Shown here in pieces: positions 42,336-49,911 of a stretch of 64,000 bases of DNA. This DNA comes from Phaeodactylum tricornutum CCAP 1055/1 (lineage: Eukaryota; Bacillariophyta; Bacillariophyceae; Surirellales; Neidiaceae): assembly GCF_000150955.2 (NCBI RefSeq), contig NC_011679.1, positions 434,001 to 498,000 on the forward strand. The letters run 5' to 3'. Numbering within the stretch: the stretch's first letter is position 1; each line of letters starts with the position of its first letter. Position numbers and translations under genes: made by a program. A model generated the notes under the pieces. It did not search any database and was not told the DNA's origin. It was given only the letters and a program-made list of their open reading frames with translations.

Positions 42336-43103
42336 TCACCGCTTTCGGCGCCTTTTCTTTTTTGGTAATTGTAAATCAAATTGATTTGTGTGTAAGCCTT
42401 TCGAAAAAGTTGCTTCCTTTGAAGCATAGGCACATTTGAGAATTACTCTGCGACCCCACTTCAAACTTGTAACACAGTGTAAAGGGCCTCCCGCTCTCAG
42501 TAGAACTACCGCATTGGGATCTGTTTCAACTGCTCTGACGTTGCCATCTTGCTTCCACATGGTCCTGCAGTTGGACGTATTTTCCAAGGTCCAAATAACT
42601 TCGACTTGTGGTGAGTCGTATAATACATCGTCAACATGCCAAGCCATAGAGGCTCCAACCTTTTCATAGGTTCGAACTTCTATCGGAAGCTCCTCACATA
42701 GCTTGTAGTCTCTTCCCACAACCCGCTTCACCAAGCGACTCAGACTTCCGTCGCGAAGAATTTGAACAGTTGGACTGGTTTTGGGCAATGCGGTACCCAT
42801 GCGATGATGGGCAATTGATGACGCCGTTTCGGGGACTAGTCTTTTTGCACATGCGCTTAGTTCGCTTGTGATCGTGTTTAATTCATCCTTATCGAAGACG
42901 GAAGTCCTGTACAAAAACCCTCCCATCTGATTGCTCAAAGCTGTTTCTAGTGTTTCATCGCTGTGGTTGTTTTTGTACGTGCCTCTCCGCCACACCGGAA
43001 GCGACGCTGACTGTGAGTGATGTGAGCCTATCAGTCCAGTGGACTGGTAGGCACTTGTCATACAGCTGGGGATTATAAGCAAAGCGAATAGCGATCCTAT
43101 CAT
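42336..43103 (-). CDS. Secretory-pathway 2OG-Fe(II) oxygenase-like protein
   Basis: 255 residues, single exon. The N-terminal signal peptide ends in TSAYQS. The catalytic domain shows the iron-binding H-x-D in SMAWHVDDVLYD, and a distal His with the 2-oxoglutarate Arg in GPLHCVTSLKWGRRVILK. The rest of the double-stranded beta-helix is visible (VEVIWTLEN, VVLLRAGG). Such enzymes hydroxylate proteins or small molecules, and prolyl hydroxylases are the nearest group by layout. The protein ends in a strikingly basic tail (KKKRRRKR), which could be a retrieval or anionic-surface signal. Substrate unknown. One copy of the recurring 9-mer (43008-43016) falls inside the N-terminal coding part, so the true start may be later. 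Confidence 0.75.
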   Translation of the reverse strand: MIGSLFALLIIPSCMTSAYQSTGLIGSHHSQSASLPVWRRGTYKNNHSDETLETALSNQMGGFLYRTSVFDKDELNTITSELSACAKRLVPETASSIAHHRMGTALPKTSPTVQILRDGSLSRLVKRVVGRDYKLCEELPIEVRTYEKVGASMAWHVDDVLYDSPQVEVIWTLENTSNCRTMWKQDGNVRAVETDPNAVVLLRAGGPLHCVTSLKWGRRVILKCAYASKEATFSKGLHTNQFDLQLPKKKRRRKR

Positions 43104-43455
43104 GGTTTCACATTCTATGGATTCACTTTAAATGTAGATTAATGTTTCGATGTTTGTTGGAAAGCATTCATTGTCAGAAGGTGCTGCTTACCAACTGTTA
43201 AGAACGTCATTCTTGGTTTTGCTTCCGCTGGCTGTGAATTTCCCGACGCAATCTCGTCGTTTGGGAAAGATGCTAAAGCCCTAACTTCTGCAGGGCTCGC
43301 CCATACTGTAGAGAACACAGCATTACGAAACCAAAACATCAATTTACGCAACAGGTATACTTAATATATGGAAAAGGGACGGCTAAGCCACCAATAGTCT
43401 ACTTCATCGTACCTTAGAACTTCGATTGTGTACGGGAGCAGTAAAGATTGTCCTT
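43104..43455. other. Intergenic, nothing further recognised
   Basis: About 350 bp upstream of the oxygenase gene and downstream of the glutathione peroxidase SECIS. A minus-strand frame (43139-43351) has no recognisable features. CAACTGTTA near 43192 is a one-base variant of the recurring motif. Confidence 0.4.
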
Positions 43456-43513
43456 TACACATTTTCAAGCTATGGGCTGGGTTTTGGCAGCGCCAAAGCC
43501 ATCATTCTGTGTA
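43456..43513 (-). promoter_or_regulatory. SECIS element of the glutathione peroxidase mRNA
   Basis: Lies 33 nt past the stop codon and about 400 nt past the in-frame UGA. Reading the minus strand, helix I is ACACA paired with TGTGT. The SECIS quartet follows: 5' ATGA (43502-43505) against 3' TGAA (43464-43467). Helix II is GGCTTTGG paired with CCATAGCT (one G-U, one U-U), then one unpaired C, then GCTG paired with CAGC. The apical loop is CCAAAACC, which holds the required A-A. This is the standard eukaryotic form 1 layout, with a helix II of about 12 pairs. It was folded by eye, with no software. Confidence 0.82.
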
Positions 43514-43545
43514 GACTTTCCTCTCATTTCGCTTTAAGGAAGATG

Positions 43546-44364
43546 TTACAAAGCCGCGAGAAGCTCTTCTATTGAAGACCGGAGTGTCTCTGGATCTTGC
43601 ATTTTGGTGAAGAGGTCGATAGCTAATCCATCTCGCCCAACAAGGTACTTAAAAAAATTTTGCCGCACCTCTTTGCCTGGAAGCTGGTTCCGAAGACACT
43701 GATAAATCGGGTTATCACGCAGTGAACTTTCGGCGAAAACAGGAAAGGTCGCTTCCGGAAATTCTTGTTGCCAAAACCTGTGAATCTCTTCGTTCGTTTC
43801 GAGCTCTTGGTGAAAATCGTTCGATGGAAATGCCAGTACAGAAAATCCCTTCGCCTGCAAATCTTCGTGAAGCACCGCCAGCTGATGGTACTCCAGTTTA
43901 GTTTTGCCTCACTTGCTTGCTGTGTTCACAACGAGTGTTATTTGGCCAGCAAACCGCTTCAAAGATATCGTCTCACCCAAAGAATCCGGGTATTCGAGAT
44001 TGTATATTGAATCGTCTGGAAGCGATGGCGATTTTTTCCCCAAGAATTCGTCCCGCTCCACATTCTCCAGAAGCTCAATACGCGCTGCATCAGATGTTCG
44101 GGATCGGAGACCAGAGTCTGGTGTCCGCGCAGCGCGATCGTCTAGTTGAGTTATGGCAAGGAAAAATAGTACGCATAATAATCCGAGAAAATTGATGGTT
44201 TTTTGCGCACGAGCTCGCGCCTGTCGCTGCAGCTTTGCCGCCTTTTCATCGTCATCGCAGCTCTTTGGGGCCTTTGGTATCCATAAAAGCATGTCTATGA
44301 TCTTGTCTTTCGAAGGAGCGTGGTTGACTTGGCTTCTATTTGCAAAGGTATTTTCCCGATCCAA
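43546..44364 (-). CDS. Selenocysteine glutathione peroxidase, membrane-anchored
   Basis: Reduces H2O2 or lipid hydroperoxides using thiols. The frame is uninterrupted for 272 codons apart from one TGA at 43909-43911, exactly where GPx enzymes have the catalytic Sec or Cys: LVVNTASK-U-GKTKLEYHQLAVLH. With the SECIS element in the 3' UTR this is a selenoprotein, not a pseudogene. Ahead of the GPx domain is a 100-residue extension with a basic segment and one membrane helix (INFLGLLCVLFFLAITQL), so the enzyme is probably anchored to a membrane. Two other tetrad residues look changed: FPSNDF in place of FPCNQF (Gln to Asp), and QNFFKYLV in place of WNFxKFLV (Trp to Gln). The Asn is kept. Downstream of a second UGA-containing gene on the same strand. 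Confidence 0.92.
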
Positions 44365-44712
44365 TTCGACCCTGTTCTGGCTGCAATTCCGCCTCGGCTC
44401 GCAACCAACTTCATCTAGGGTGGGGTTCGGCTGTTTTTCACCGTCAAACCATGATCAAAACAAACGACGACAAAAGCTAACACGAATGAAATAAAGGGAT
44501 AAGACAACTTTGTTGAATCGGATTTAGTAACTGTAGTGATAGAGGACAAGCTCAATGCATTCGTTTTGAGGCAGGCGGGGAACGCTTACTGTCAAAACAT
44601 GGAAATGCATGTAGGCTCATTTTTCGACGACAACTGTCCATATCTGGAACTATTCGCCATGTCATTCACCTCTTTCCGTTTCAGAAACTAGTCACCACAG
44701 TTGAAAACCTTT
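44365..44712. other. Spacer between the two selenoprotein genes
   Basis: About 350 bp holding the 3' UTR of the thioredoxin-like gene and the promoter of the GPx gene. TTACTGTCA lies at 44586-44594. I searched it by eye for a SECIS (ATGA...AA...GA) and found only weak candidates, such as one starting ATGAC near 44666 with several mismatches. No convincing element could be called. Confidence 0.45.
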
Positions 44713-45231
44713 TTACAGCTCTATTGCTTGCATGTTCGAGTCCAGCAATGTACTTCCTGCTTCTTCAACATAAGCAATCATGTAATCCATCTCGCCCAGT
44801 TCTTGGCACATCGCCTTTTTCGTCTTCTGAGTGTAGGGCTTGCCGCTCTTACCAGTTTCGGCATTAAAGTATCGAATAGTTGGCCAGCCACCCGCACCGG
44901 GATTGTAGGGCTCGCCTCTAATAGGCGTTTCTTTAAGGTTAATGTCTGCAAAACGAACATTCGTGTTCCCCGCAAATGCCTTCGTGACTTGGTTCCACGA
45001 AGGGCTTTGCTTTTGTCATCACCCTCAATTTGGAGAAGCGATCCAACGAACAAAAAGCGTTTGGTCTTCAGCGATCGACTCTTCAACGACCGCATTGAAC
45101 GTATCAGAATCCTTAATTTCTGTTGAGTATTTCCAATGATCATCCGGATAAATCGCGTTGACTGCACCGACGAGCAGCAAGACAAGAAGAACACTTGTCA
45201 TGCTGACCAAGCGAAGCATGACTTCAAACAA
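44713..45231 (-). CDS. Secretory thioredoxin-like selenoprotein with U-G-U-U active site
   Basis: One frame of 172 codons (162 from MTSVLLVLLL at 45201) interrupted only by three TGA codons at 45025-45027, 45019-45021 and 45016-45018. They fall on the thioredoxin/PDI active site: FVRWIASPN-U-G-U-U-QKQSPSW aligns with the FYAPWCGHCKRLAPTW type, so both redox Cys and the His between them are UGA. The frame then continues as a normal thioredoxin fold: VTKAFAGNTNVRFADINL, GWPTIRYF with the cis-Pro, YMIAYVEEAGS. A signal peptide (VLLVLLLVGAVNA) sends it to the ER or beyond. No intron can remove the TGAs, since the only GT...AG span there is about 14 nt. Just upstream of a Sec-GPx gene. A SECIS was not found by eye. 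Confidence 0.8.
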
Positions 45232-45653
45232 AGCAAGATACTACCTTGACCTCGCAACAGCAACAAACAAAAAGGCTGCTGGAACAAATTTCACTTCGCA
45301 GTCAATGTAGGAAGATCCTCGCTCATTATGGCACCAACCCACAGTTCCTGTTTTTTCGTAGGGAGCACCGGCCGAGAAAGGCAGCTACCAGGACATTACG
45401 TCAGAGAAAATTCTAGAACCCGGACTTTAGCGAAATTCAAACAGATGGCGTCATGTCGCACTGTCTTCGTTGTCCATCGTTTCGAAGTTCTGCAAGTAAG
45501 GTAGGTATATAGTCCACCTGTATATACGGGAAGTGACAGAAAAGGGTACCAACCACATCACGATGACAACATGTCTGTCACATGCACACGAAATTATTCT
45601 TACATTGTGCAGGCGCATCACCTTCCTCACTATTTGAAATTTGATCATCGACG
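45232..45653. other. Divergent intergenic region
   Basis: About 420 bp between divergent genes. It carries TTCGCAGTCAATGTAGGAAG at 45295-45314, a close match to the start of the 69-bp tandem unit at 15.5 kb. No exact TxA-CWG-TxA site and no further gene were seen. Confidence 0.45.
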
Positions 45654-46394
45654 ATGAATTGTCTGTGGCTATCCTTCCTCTTTTTCCAGATGTCCCAGGC
45701 ATGGACAATGTTCTATCCTAGGACGAGCTCCTTTCTTTCGAAAACTGCCGTAAAAAGCAGTTCTTCGGTCGAAGCGGAGCTGTTTGTCGACGAAAACGAA
45801 ATGGTTCCAATTGCCGAGAACTACGTACGTGCAAAATACAAAAGTATGGCTCAATCGCATGGGAAGTTGGCTTGTACTAATGAAGGCGCTGGTCAAATTT
45901 TGCGAAGTCTGCTGCCTCCGGTGACACCTGCGGAACTGAACACGGAAGTATCGAAAACCTTGGCGACCATTATGGCGAACCCAAAGAACTCGGACGATAC
46001 GATTGAAGAAGACGATTTTGTTAAGGCTATTGTAAACAACTCTTACTGGAAGGCTGCTGGAAGTCTGGTGGTGAAAGAACTCATTTACTTTGATGCGTTA
46101 CACACATATTATCGTGCGGGTACGCCGCTTTTGAACAACAGCGACTACGAAACGCTCAGGGATAATCTAACTGGGGAGGGATCGGTGGTGGTAAATATGA
46201 AGGCCAAGGAGACAATTTTTGTCATGGCCGTTGCATCGTCTCGCCGTGGTGATCCGGTGATGGATGACTTGCAGTACACGACACTCAAGAGGGAGTTGAA
46301 GGCGCAAGGGTCCTGGGTGACAGCCCGCAGTCAAGACACTCTGGAAAAACTTGGGCTGAACACGTTTATGGGATACCTGCACCGAGCTCTCTAG
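45654..46394 (+). CDS. Plastid PGRL1-like domain protein
   Basis: 246 residues, single exon. The signal peptide ends SQAW, which fits the diatom plastid-import motif with Trp at +1. The C-terminal half has two similar helical blocks: YFDALHTYYRAGTPLLNNSDYETLRDNLTGEGSVVV and VASSRRGDPVMDDLQYTTLKRELKAQGSWV. This tandem pattern (aromatic, G-x-P-hh, hh-D-x-x-Y/F-x-x-L, h-x-x-G-S) matches the stromal part of PGRL1, a factor of cyclic electron flow around photosystem I. The membrane helices and Cys-rich C-terminus of true PGRL1 are missing and only one Cys is seen in the mature part. It is therefore a PGRL1-like stromal protein rather than PGRL1 itself. Role inferred only. Confidence 0.62.
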   Translation: MNCLWLSFLFFQMSQAWTMFYPRTSSFLSKTAVKSSSSVEAELFVDENEMVPIAENYVRAKYKSMAQSHGKLACTNEGAGQILRSLLPPVTPAELNTEVSKTLATIMANPKNSDDTIEEDDFVKAIVNNSYWKAAGSLVVKELIYFDALHTYYRAGTPLLNNSDYETLRDNLTGEGSVVVNMKAKETIFVMAVASSRRGDPVMDDLQYTTLKRELKAQGSWVTARSQDTLEKLGLNTFMGYLHRAL

Positions 46395-46600
46395 TAGTTC
46401 TTGGTTTCTTTTAGATCATAAGGGAGAAGGGGACGTATGGTCAGCCAAACAATGGTGAACTGATTGTTCGAGTTTGCACTGTCTAACGTACACATACTCA
46501 TGGATTCATCGGATTAAGAGGGGAAGTGTCTAGAAAAGGATACGAAAGTGCGTCTTTAGACACAGACGCTGTTGCAAAGACTAGATGGGACCTTTATTTG

Positions 46601-47281
46601 TTACTCTTTTCCGTACCCTAGCTGCAAGCTTTCACTTGTTGTCAGTTTAAATCCGTTCAATGCATTGCGTGCCAGCGTGGCATGCGGCTCGTCTTCAAAT
46701 TCTATAAAAGCGAGGCCAGGCCGCGGCATACGAACTTCCTTATATCCCGAGTACTGTCGGAACAGCATTCCCAACATCATCTCGTTGCAATCGCTTGGCA
46801 AATTCTGTGCCAAAAGATATTTGGAAGGCGGAGCTGTGTCTTGCGGAGACGGCATATCTCCTTCCGGAGGCGCCACGGCAGACTCTTCTTTGGCCTGATG
46901 ATTGTCTTGCTTGTTTGCTTCGGAGCTATCAGTTTCGTTTTGATCCAATGCTTTCTTTATTCTTCTAGCCTTGGGAACATAAGATCCATCACGCTTGGCG
47001 ATGCGATCGGATGTTTCCCGAGCGTACTCGAGCGCAACATCTTTTCCGAAAAATGGAAAACCCTGCAAAGCTTGCAAGGCTGCAGTTGCGGCTTGAACAT
47101 CTTCGAAAATTACGAACGCTTGTCCACGAAGGCCGTCTTTACGGAGGGCAACTACTTCCAACACTTTTCCGTATCTCGTAAACAGCGCGTATAAGGCTCG
47201 TTTCAGCAGATTCTTCTTGACCTTCCAATCCAAATTCTTCACATATAATGTATTATTCGGTTGAAGAATTGCGGAGGCCAT
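46601..47281 (-). CDS. U1A/U2B''-type snRNP protein
   Basis: Spliceosomal RNA-binding protein, 226 residues, two RRMs. RRM1 begins NTLYVKNLDWKVKKNLLKRA, with ALYALFTRYGKVLEVVALR and the RNP1 element RGQAFVIF, very close to human U2B''/U1A (NTIYINN..., SLYALFSQFG, MRGQAFVIF). A charged linker (DQNETDSSEANKQDNHQAKE) leads to RRM2, with YLLAQNLPSDCNEMMLGMLF and LAFIEFEDEPHATLARNALNG, ending in SLQLGYGKE. Which of the two snRNPs it belongs to cannot be decided here. Many protists have one protein doing both jobs. The preceding 206-bp gap (46395-46600) is the convergent 3' region shared with the PGRL1-like gene. Confidence 0.92.
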   Translation of the reverse strand: MASAILQPNNTLYVKNLDWKVKKNLLKRALYALFTRYGKVLEVVALRKDGLRGQAFVIFEDVQAATAALQALQGFPFFGKDVALEYARETSDRIAKRDGSYVPKARRIKKALDQNETDSSEANKQDNHQAKEESAVAPPEGDMPSPQDTAPPSKYLLAQNLPSDCNEMMLGMLFRQYSGYKEVRMPRPGLAFIEFEDEPHATLARNALNGFKLTTSESLQLGYGKE

Positions 47282-47690
47282 GTTGCTTTAGGATCGCGCA
47301 ATGAAGAGCTTGGGGTTAGTGTCAGTCTCGGATATCCGTGGCGTACCCTTTGGTGTTTTGCCACAGTCAATCAATTACAAATGTTTTCAGTATATTCTCC
47401 CGTTCGGCTGTTGCCTTTCGCTCCAACGCAAAACCGCGGTAGCTTGCAAGGTTTGCAACGCGACAATGTGAGCATTCCAAATTCCATATGCGAGCTCACG
47501 GACTACCTATTTGTCCCAACAGAAATTGTCCCAATATCTAAAATTGGGTATCTTCACATCCGAAGAAGGAAAGAATTTATGTTACATTTGTATCGGCAGA
47601 CGATCAGCTTAGATCCTGAACCTTCCTATTGACTTCGATCGCTTTCTCTTTTGGTCGACAAGCTGGTTCACACAAAAACGAGCAACCACT
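47282..47690. other. Divergent intergenic region
   Basis: About 410 bp between divergent genes. The plus-strand frame 47261-47632 has no recognisable domain and overlaps the snRNP gene start antisense. Nothing else was seen. Confidence 0.45.
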
Positions 47691-49463
47691 ATGCAGTTCT
47701 ACTCCACCGCTTTTCTATTTCTCGTATGTTTGACAAAAGGTGTCGCTTGTTTCAATCCGTCCCACTCTAAATTCGTAGTGCGTTCTCCTATTTCCCCAAC
47801 CGCATTGCCATACGACAGCAACAAAAACAAGGATCAGCCCGAACTGGCTATCCCAAGTTCGGACGACTCATCTCAGCCACCCCCGTCCACGATAGAATCA
47901 GTTGTCGAAAATGCCAAACTTCTCTGGCGAAAGACCGATGATCGCGCTGACACATTCGTCGCATCGAGCGCCGCCGGATTAGCCGTCGCTTTGGCCATGG
48001 TACCGGAAGCCGTGGCGTTTTCTTTTGTTGCGGGGGTGAATCCCTTGGTCGGACTCTGGACGACTGTCACGCTAGGGTTGGTTGCGGCGGCCTTGGGTGG
48101 ACGTGCAGGGATCTGCTCTAGCGCTTCAGGGGCTTGTTCCGTCGTCGTGGCTTCGTTGTGTGCAATGAAAGGCCCGGCCTACCTTTCGGCGTGCGCAATT
48201 CTAGCCGGGCTGTTCCAAATAGCTGGGGGTATCTTAGGACTAGGAAAATTCATTCGGCTGGTTCCGCATCCAGTAATGTTGGGCTTCGTCAATGGACTAG
48301 CGGTTCTCATGACAAAGTCCCAGTTAGTACATTTCAAAGGATTGTCACTATCATCAAAGACCGGTTTAGCAACTTACGGACTTACAGCATTAACTATGGC
48401 TCTTGTCAAGATGTTACCAAAGGCAACAAAAGTTTTGCCTCCAACTCTTGGAGCCGTCGCTTTTGCAACCTTACTGACAGCTGTCTTCAAGTTGCCCGTG
48501 ACAAAACTGACTGATGTGGCCGGGGCGTCCACTTTTGTTGGAGGTTGGAATGTGATACCTGCATTTGGTATCCCAAGCATCGTGCTTAGCTGGGAAACGA
48601 GTAAAACGATCCTCCCCTTCGCCATAACCATGGCAGCAGTTGGGTCTATAGAAAGTCTATTGACCATGCAATTGCTGGATGGTATGATGGATGATGGCAA
48701 ACGAGGATCGACGCGGCGAGAGATGCTAGGGCAGGGAGCCGGCAATATGGTGTCGGGTCTGTTTGGAGGAATTGGTGGTTGCGCCTTACTCGGACAAAGT
48801 ATAATCAACGTACAGTCAGGCGGCGGGGCGTCAAGGTGGTCGGGTATGAGTATGGCGCTTTTTCTGGCTGCAGGAATCGTTGTGGCGGCTCCATTGCTAG
48901 GAGCGGTACCTATGGCAAGTTTGGTCGGTGTAATGTTGTTGGTGTGCCAGTCGACGTTCTCGTGGTCGTCCCTTCGAATCATAAATAAGATTCCAAAACT
49001 GGATGCAGCAGTGATTGCATTGGTCTCAGTCATAACAGTTCAACGCGACTTGGCGCAAGCCGTTGTCGCAGGGACCATTGCGAGCGCTCTGGGTTTCGCA
49101 TGGAAACAGTCAACTAACTTGTCAGCTTCGTCGGCGATGGTATACGATCGAAAACTCTACCGTCTGAATGGCCCTCTCTTTTTTGGTTCCACTACAGAAT
49201 TTAGTGGACTGTTTGACTCCAAAGCGGATCCTGAAAAAATTGTTCTTGACTTTTCCAACTGCCGTGTCATGGATCACTCAGCTCTGGACGCAATTCAAAG
49301 CCTTGCTGATCAATACGGTCAGCAAGGGAAAATTGTATACCTTCGGCATCTGTCTTCTGATTGCGCACGACGTTTGTCCAAGCTCTACGAATCGAGGAAC
49401 CTTCCATCATACGAGATAGTTGAAACTGATCTAGCAAACGATCCGGTCTATGGAATAGCTTAA
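47691..49463 (+). CDS. SulP-family anion transporter, probably plastid
   Basis: 590 residues, single exon. SulP proteins move sulfate, bicarbonate or related anions. The signal peptide is followed by Cys-Phe-Asn-Pro (VACFNP), which fits plastid import through the ER. Membrane domain landmarks: GLAVALAMVPEAVAFSFVAGVNPLVGLW, a GICSSASGACSVV core helix, FIRLVPHPVMLGFVNGLAVL and GGIGGCALLGQSIINVQSGG. A C-terminal STAS domain ends it (LYRLNGPLFFGSTTEF, IVLDFSNCRVMDHSALDAIQ). The layout is like cyanobacterial BicA-type and plant sulfate transporters. If it is in the plastid envelope, sulfate import or bicarbonate movement are the likely roles. Substrate not readable. Confidence 0.9.
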   Translation: MQFYSTAFLFLVCLTKGVACFNPSHSKFVVRSPISPTALPYDSNKNKDQPELAIPSSDDSSQPPPSTIESVVENAKLLWRKTDDRADTFVASSAAGLAVALAMVPEAVAFSFVAGVNPLVGLWTTVTLGLVAAALGGRAGICSSASGACSVVVASLCAMKGPAYLSACAILAGLFQIAGGILGLGKFIRLVPHPVMLGFVNGLAVLMTKSQLVHFKGLSLSSKTGLATYGLTALTMALVKMLPKATKVLPPTLGAVAFATLLTAVFKLPVTKLTDVAGASTFVGGWNVIPAFGIPSIVLSWETSKTILPFAITMAAVGSIESLLTMQLLDGMMDDGKRGSTRREMLGQGAGNMVSGLFGGIGGCALLGQSIINVQSGGGASRWSGMSMALFLAAGIVVAAPLLGAVPMASLVGVMLLVCQSTFSWSSLRIINKIPKLDAAVIALVSVITVQRDLAQAVVAGTIASALGFAWKQSTNLSASSAMVYDRKLYRLNGPLFFGSTTEFSGLFDSKADPEKIVLDFSNCRVMDHSALDAIQSLADQYGQQGKIVYLRHLSSDCARRLSKLYESRNLPSYEIVETDLANDPVYGIA

Positions 49464-49911
49464 AATTAAGTTGTGAAGGAGCCTCTTTCACTATGGTCCA
49501 TTCTGTTGCAAGTTTGAACAAGTTATAGTAGTAGCTAACATGGATGTCAGATAATATTTATCACAGCCAGGCGACAGGTGAATAAATACACTGTTTATAC
49601 GCCTCAAATTTGTTACTTCCGTTTTACTGTTAGTAGCTGTAAGCAGAAACGGTTCGTCTGTCCTCTGTAAGGTAGGATGTCTTTCTGACAAAGGTAGGCA
49701 ATGAATCGGATTCTACTGGCAATTTTGTAATATTTTCTGTTGACGTCTTGGCTACCATACTAGCGACGCTCTTACTGTAAGCCATCCATCATCTTTCCTT
49801 TGAAATTTCTTCGACAGTTCTTGTCGACCTTCACAATCAGAACGTTTAAATCGATTGGTCTATTGGTCAATCGACGATCGACTTACTGAAAACGACATAA
49901 TCTACACCATC
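49464..49911. other. Intergenic with two TxA-CWG-TxA sites
   Basis: About 450 bp. TTACTGTTA lies at 49624-49632 and TTACTGTAA at 49772-49780. The minus-strand frame at 49491-49691 is not supported. Confidence 0.45.

Noticed and set aside
44365-44712. SECIS for the thioredoxin-like gene, starting ATGAC near 44666
   Set aside because: The candidate helix needs several G-U pairs and mismatches and places the A-A too close to the quartet, so I do not call it.
45016-45027. The three TGAs explained by a small intron or a pseudogene
   Set aside because: The only GT...AG span covering them is about 14 nt, too short to splice. The frame is intact on both sides and the stops coincide with the redox residues, which random decay would not produce.
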